From: Glutamicibacter halophytocola
Lineage (GTDB): Bacteria; Actinomycetota; Actinomycetes; Actinomycetales; Micrococcaceae
NCBI RefSeq assembly: GCF_001302565.1
Contig: NZ_CP012750.1
Location: forward strand, 1,488,001 to 1,552,000
DNA: 64,000 nucleotides
Reading direction: 5' to 3'
Shown here: piece after piece, positions 60,546 to 64,000 of the stretch
How the letters are laid out: each line of letters begins with the position of its first letter
Numbering within the stretch: position 1 is the stretch's first letter
Program-made: the position numbers and the translations under genes
The notes under the pieces: generated by a model
Databases searched by the model: none
The model's input: the letters and a program-made list of their open reading frames with translations, nothing else
Told to the model about the DNA's origin: nothing

Positions 60546-62024
60546 TTAATTCAGGCCCAATACCTTATCGGTGGCTGCCTTGACCTCGGCGTAAAGTGCC
60601 GGGTTTTCGTTCAGCTTCTGGCCGTAGGAAGGAATGACGTCCTTCAGCTTCGACTCCCAGCCCGCGAACTGCTTCGGGAAGCAGCGCGAGAGCAGGCCGA
60701 TCATGATCGGGGTAGCAGTGGAGGCTCCAGGTGAAGCGCCGAGCAGGCCGGAGATGGTGCCGTCCGAAGAGGTGATGACCTCGGTGCCGAACTGCAGCAC
60801 GCCGCCCTTCTTGGCATCCTTCTTGATGACCTGTACGCGCTGGCCCGCGGTGATCAGTTCCCACTGGGAACCATCGGCGGCCGGGAAGTACTCGGCCAGT
60901 GCCTCGTCCTTCTTGGCGCGGGACTTGAGAACTTCCTTGATCAGGTAAGTGGTCAGGTCCAAGTTGTCCTTGCCGACAGCCAGCATCGGGATGATGTTGT
61001 GCGCACGCAGCGACAGCGGCAGGTCCAGCTGGCCGGTGGACTTCAGGAAGTTCATGGAGAAGCCGGCATAAGGGCCGAACATCAAAGAGCGCTTGCCATC
61101 AACAAAGCGGGTGTCCAAATGAGGCACCGACATTGGAGGGGCGCCCACCGATGCCTGGCCGTAGACCTTGGCGTTGTGCTGGTCGATGACCGACTCGTCG
61201 GTGCAACGCAGGAACTGGCCGGAGACTGGGAAGCCGCCGAAGCCCTTGATCTCGTCAATGCCGGACTTCTGCAGCAGCGGCAAGGCGCCGCCACCGGCGC
61301 CAACGAAGACGAACTTGGCCTTGACGTTCTTGACTGCGCCTGAGGCCTTGTCCTTCACGGTCAGTTCCCAGCCGGCACCGGAGCGCTTGAGGTTCTGAAC
61401 CTTGTGCCCGTAGTTCACCGAGGCGCCAGCGGCGCTCAGCGAGTTGGTCAGGTCGCTGGTCAGCCGGCCGAAGTCAACGTCGGTTCCTGCCACAACGCGC
61501 GAGGCCGCTACGGTCTGCGAAGCATCGCGTCCCTGGGCAACCAGTGGAGCCCACTGGTTGATGGTGTCCAGCTCGGTGGTGAATTCCATGTCTTCGAAGA
61601 GCGCGTTAGGCTTCAAGGCCTCATAGCGGGTCTTCAGGTACTTGGAGTGGTCTTCGCCGATAACGAAGGACATGTGGGGCAGTGCGTTGATGAAGCTGTT
61701 GTCAGCTGCGCGCTTGTTCTCCACGGCCCAGGAGAAGAACTGGCGGGAGATCTGGAACTGCTCGTTGATGCCAATGGCCTTGGCTGGATCAACTGAACCG
61801 TCCGCCGCGGCCGGTGCGTAGTTCAACTCGCACAGGGCCGAGTGGCCGGTTCCAGCGTTGTTCCAAGGGGAGGAGGATTCCTGCCCTGCCTGGTCCAGGT
61901 TCTCAAAGAGACCAATAGACCAAGTTGGTTCCAGCTGGTTGATCAGAGTGCCAAGGGTGGCACTCATGATGCCGGCACCGATTAGTACTACGTCAAAAGA
62001 TTCGGTTGACGTTTCAGAAGGCAC
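60546..62024 (-). CDS. mqo: Malate:quinone oxidoreductase
   Basis: About 492 residues. This FAD-dependent peripheral membrane enzyme oxidises malate to oxaloacetate and passes electrons to the quinone pool, replacing or backing up malate dehydrogenase. The dinucleotide motif [15 protein letters not shown] begins near residue 10. [44 protein letters not shown] and [15 protein letters not shown] are typical Mqo motifs. The GTG at 62024 has GGAG 6 nt upstream and is preferred; the ATG at 62036 adds four residues and has no ribosome binding site. It ends 10 bp from a strong terminator. Confidence 0.95.
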   Translation of the reverse strand: MPSETSTESFDVVLIGAGIMSATLGTLINQLEPTWSIGLFENLDQAGQESSSPWNNAGTGHSALCELNYAPAAADGSVDPAKAIGINEQFQISRQFFSWAVENKRAADNSFINALPHMSFVIGEDHSKYLKTRYEALKPNALFEDMEFTTELDTINQWAPLVAQGRDASQTVAASRVVAGTDVDFGRLTSDLTNSLSAAGASVNYGHKVQNLKRSGAGWELTVKDKASGAVKNVKAKFVFVGAGGGALPLLQKSGIDEIKGFGGFPVSGQFLRCTDESVIDQHNAKVYGQASVGAPPMSVPHLDTRFVDGKRSLMFGPYAGFSMNFLKSTGQLDLPLSLRAHNIIPMLAVGKDNLDLTTYLIKEVLKSRAKKDEALAEYFPAADGSQWELITAGQRVQVIKKDAKKGGVLQFGTEVITSSDGTISGLLGASPGASTATPIMIGLLSRCFPKQFAGWESKLKDVIPSYGQKLNENPALYAEVKAATDKVLGLN

Positions 62025-62114
62025 GAGGATCTCCATCGACAGTGATACTTTGCTCTATCCCAGAGTAGACCTAACCCCCCTAGGGTCAGAAATCCATAAC
62101 TGGGTTAACGGTCA

Positions 62115-63959
62115 TTAACTTGAGATGGCTGGAGAATTCGTCATCTGGACGTCGGCGAAGCATTCGTTGAGCATCGGAGATGGCGGATAGAAGGTGACAT
62201 TTCCGTTAAATGCCAGCGCAGAGATTGGAAATACCAGCGGCAGCAGGGGGAGGTCCTCGTCCAGCGTTTTCAAGATGCTCGCGTAGGCTGCGGTGCGTTC
62301 TTCGCCCGACGGGATCGATCGAGCGAGCATGATTTGTGAGTCAAGTAACGTGGACTTGTATCCGAACTCATTGCCCTTGTTGGCCAAGATGCCCGAAAGG
62401 AAGTCGTCGGCTGACCGGTAGCCGCCAGAAAAACCGAGCAGGTGCAGCCCGTTGAACTCGCTTGACAGGACAGTTTTGGCATAGCCGTCGGTCCAGGCGA
62501 TGGGACGGGGCTTGATCCGGATGCCCGCCTGGGCGAGATCTTCAGCGATTTGCGCGAAGGTGCGTTCAGGCAGCGGCAAGTAGTTGCGCGAGACCCGCAG
62601 CGGGTAGGCGAACTCGATTTCCTCGCCCTTGTAGCCAATCCCGGCCAGCAGCTCCTTGGCCAAGGCCACATCATGAGTTGCGGTGTCCTCTGGGTTCGGA
62701 ATGCTCAGTGATGGAGGCAGGATGGTTGCCGCATATTTGGAGCCCTGGATGAACAACTTGTCGGCCAGTGAGCTTCGGTTCACTGCGTGGGCTATTGCAT
62801 GGCGGAATTCTGGCTTGGCCAGCCAATGGTTGCGCTGGTCCATCCCGAGATACAGCACGGAAAAAGGGTCACGCTGCACGACGACCTTGGCGCTTCGCAC
62901 CAGGGTGCGCATGGTGTCCACCGAAACCATGTCAAAACCGTCAATCTCATCGGCCAGCAGGGCGCCTTCTCGATTATAGGGAGAGGGAATGGAAGAGACG
63001 AGAACGACTTCAGGATGCTGCTTGTTGTCGGTCAAGCGTGCCTGATTCCAGTAATCGGCAAAAATCTCCAGCCGGACAACGTCATTTTCGAGGGAAACGA
63101 ATTTATAAGGACCGGTGCCCATGGGCTTGGCAGTCAACGATTGCGCAGGGTTGTCCTTGGGGCCTCCGGTGAGCGCGCTCGGAGCGGCAATCGCCAAGCC
63201 CGGAAGCGTCAGGGCTTCAATCAGGCCCGGCAGCCGGCGCCGCAAGTTCAGGGTTACGACATAGGTATCAGTGGCCTTGATGGATCTGAAGTGGCTTGCA
63301 GAACCACCCTCGGATTTGCCTTTGAAAAGATCCGTGGTGAATTGCTTCTGCAGGTCGGCCAGTTCCTGGAGGCGCTGCTGCTCTGCTGCGAGTTCTTCAG
63401 GGGTGGCGTTCTCTTTTTCCTTGGCCGGGATTTCAAGATCCTTGGCCTTGGGCAGTGTGGGAATGTTGTTGTCGTAGTGGAATACGCCGAAGAAACCCTG
63501 CGTTGACTGTCTGCTCAGCGATGCCGGGAGCGATTCCCACCGCTTGAAGTTCGCAACTACCGCCTGGGCATTGAGTTCGGTGCCGTCATGAAAATGCACG
63601 CCTTGCCGCAAGGTGAAGGTGTAGGTCAGGCCGTCATTGCTTTCAGTCCAGGATTCGGCCAATCCAGCGACAGCTCCGCCGGTATCCGGATCAATATCGA
63701 TCAGCGTTTCATAGACCTGGCGCGTGATGCGGAAGGACTCGTTGTCGGCCACAATGGCCGGATCGAGCTTGATGGGGGGAGCGGCGGCTGCCAATCTCAG
63801 GGTGCGAGGAGCCGGCTTGGCGGACGCGCTAGCTGCAGCGGTGCTTGAGGCCGTGCCCGCGGTGTTTCCAGTGCAAGCAGTTAATGCCAGCGCAGTTGTC
63901 GCTAATGTACCGGTCAGCACCGCGCGTCGAGATACGAAACCTAGTGGCAAATCGGGCAC
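62115..63959 (-). CDS. Solute-binding lipoprotein of a peptide/nickel-type ABC transporter (family 5)
   Basis: 614 residues. The N-terminus has a twin-Arg motif (VSRRAVLTG) before a hydrophobic stretch and a lipobox-like LTAC, so it is probably a Tat-exported lipoprotein. The body is an SBP_bac_5 fold: ESFRITRQVYETLIDIDPDTG, AESWTESNDGLTYTFTLRQGVHFHDGTELNAQAVVANFKRW, GTGPYKFVS, FRHAIAHAVNRSSLADKLFIQG, and IPSGEERTAAYASILKTLDEDLPLLPLVFP. An insert of ~50 charged residues lies at ~165-215. It binds a peptide, opine or similar ligand. The start is the GTG at 63959, since an in-frame stop lies just upstream. No partner permease is in the window. Confidence 0.9.
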   Translation of the reverse strand: MPDLPLGFVSRRAVLTGTLATTALALTACTGNTAGTASSTAAASASAKPAPRTLRLAAAAPPIKLDPAIVADNESFRITRQVYETLIDIDPDTGGAVAGLAESWTESNDGLTYTFTLRQGVHFHDGTELNAQAVVANFKRWESLPASLSRQSTQGFFGVFHYDNNIPTLPKAKDLEIPAKEKENATPEELAAEQQRLQELADLQKQFTTDLFKGKSEGGSASHFRSIKATDTYVVTLNLRRRLPGLIEALTLPGLAIAAPSALTGGPKDNPAQSLTAKPMGTGPYKFVSLENDVVRLEIFADYWNQARLTDNKQHPEVVLVSSIPSPYNREGALLADEIDGFDMVSVDTMRTLVRSAKVVVQRDPFSVLYLGMDQRNHWLAKPEFRHAIAHAVNRSSLADKLFIQGSKYAATILPPSLSIPNPEDTATHDVALAKELLAGIGYKGEEIEFAYPLRVSRNYLPLPERTFAQIAEDLAQAGIRIKPRPIAWTDGYAKTVLSSEFNGLHLLGFSGGYRSADDFLSGILANKGNEFGYKSTLLDSQIMLARSIPSGEERTAAYASILKTLDEDLPLLPLVFPISALAFNGNVTFYPPSPMLNECFADVQMTNSPAISS

Positions 63960-64000
63960 TGGGATGGCTCATCTTCCTCTTAGCAAGCAGTTGGCAATTC

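Overview
The window looks like chromosomal DNA of a moderately high-GC Gram-positive actinobacterium, most likely a Micrococcaceae member of the Arthrobacter/Glutamicibacter/Paeniglutamicibacter kind. Indications are the codon use, a LAxTG cell-wall anchor, a DtxR/IdeR-type iron box, Ohr/OhrR, an NrtR-nadABC-nifS operon and a Corynebacterium-like Mqo. The genus is an inference. No rRNA, tRNA, CRISPR array, IS element or complete prophage was seen. About 48 protein genes are supported, and many starts were moved from the longest possible ORF to one with a ribosome binding site or a 1-4 bp translational overlap.

Layout. 1-1.7 kb: 5' part of a GntR regulator overlapping an FAH-RraA fusion enzyme, with a palindromic operator upstream. 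1.9-4.9 kb: a MacAB-like export operon (adaptor, ATPase, FtsX-type permease). 5.2-6.0 kb: a small secreted protein. 6.4-15.2 kb: a siderophore-iron locus. A heterodimeric exporter-fold ABC pair of the IrtAB/YbtPQ kind is divergent from binding lipoprotein, siderophore-interacting flavoprotein, two FecCD permeases and an ATPase, and an iron box lies between the two arms. 16-23.9 kb: a 2639-residue wall-anchored surface protein with nine large repeats. 24-28 kb: ilvD, an MmyB-type XRE regulator and an alpha/beta hydrolase. 27.7-33.3 kb: the complete de novo NAD operon nrtR-nadA-nadB-nadC-nifS. 33.4-34.5 kb: an EcsC/TerB-like protein. 34.7-39.4 kb: an IclR-controlled hydroxyacid module (beta-hydroxyacid dehydrogenase, D-2-hydroxyacid dehydrogenase, IclR, MHS transporter). 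39.8-42.8 kb: two convergent SH3-domain wall hydrolases.

43.2-47.4 kb: small accessory genes (GNAT, SRPBCC, DHFR-like, GIY-YIG-like, MarR, luciferase-like monooxygenase). 47.6-51.5 kb: a two-component system divergent from an ABC-2 exporter; the kinase carries an unusual C-terminal extracytoplasmic tail. 51.5-54.1 kb: DUF6153/DUF305 proteins, then doxX-ohr-ohrR with an OhrR-type operator. 54.3-57.6 kb: an RND exporter. 57.8-64 kb: aldo-keto reductase, an Ltp-domain membrane protein, malate:quinone oxidoreductase, and a solute-binding lipoprotein whose promoter lies at the right edge.

The most notable items are the surface protein (nine repeats with four conserved Cys each and a duplicated three-repeat block), the ABC pair whose two nucleotide-binding domains have lost complementary motifs, the histidine kinase with a BamE-like tail, the Ltp-domain membrane protein, and several palindromic operators that tie regulators to their neighbours.
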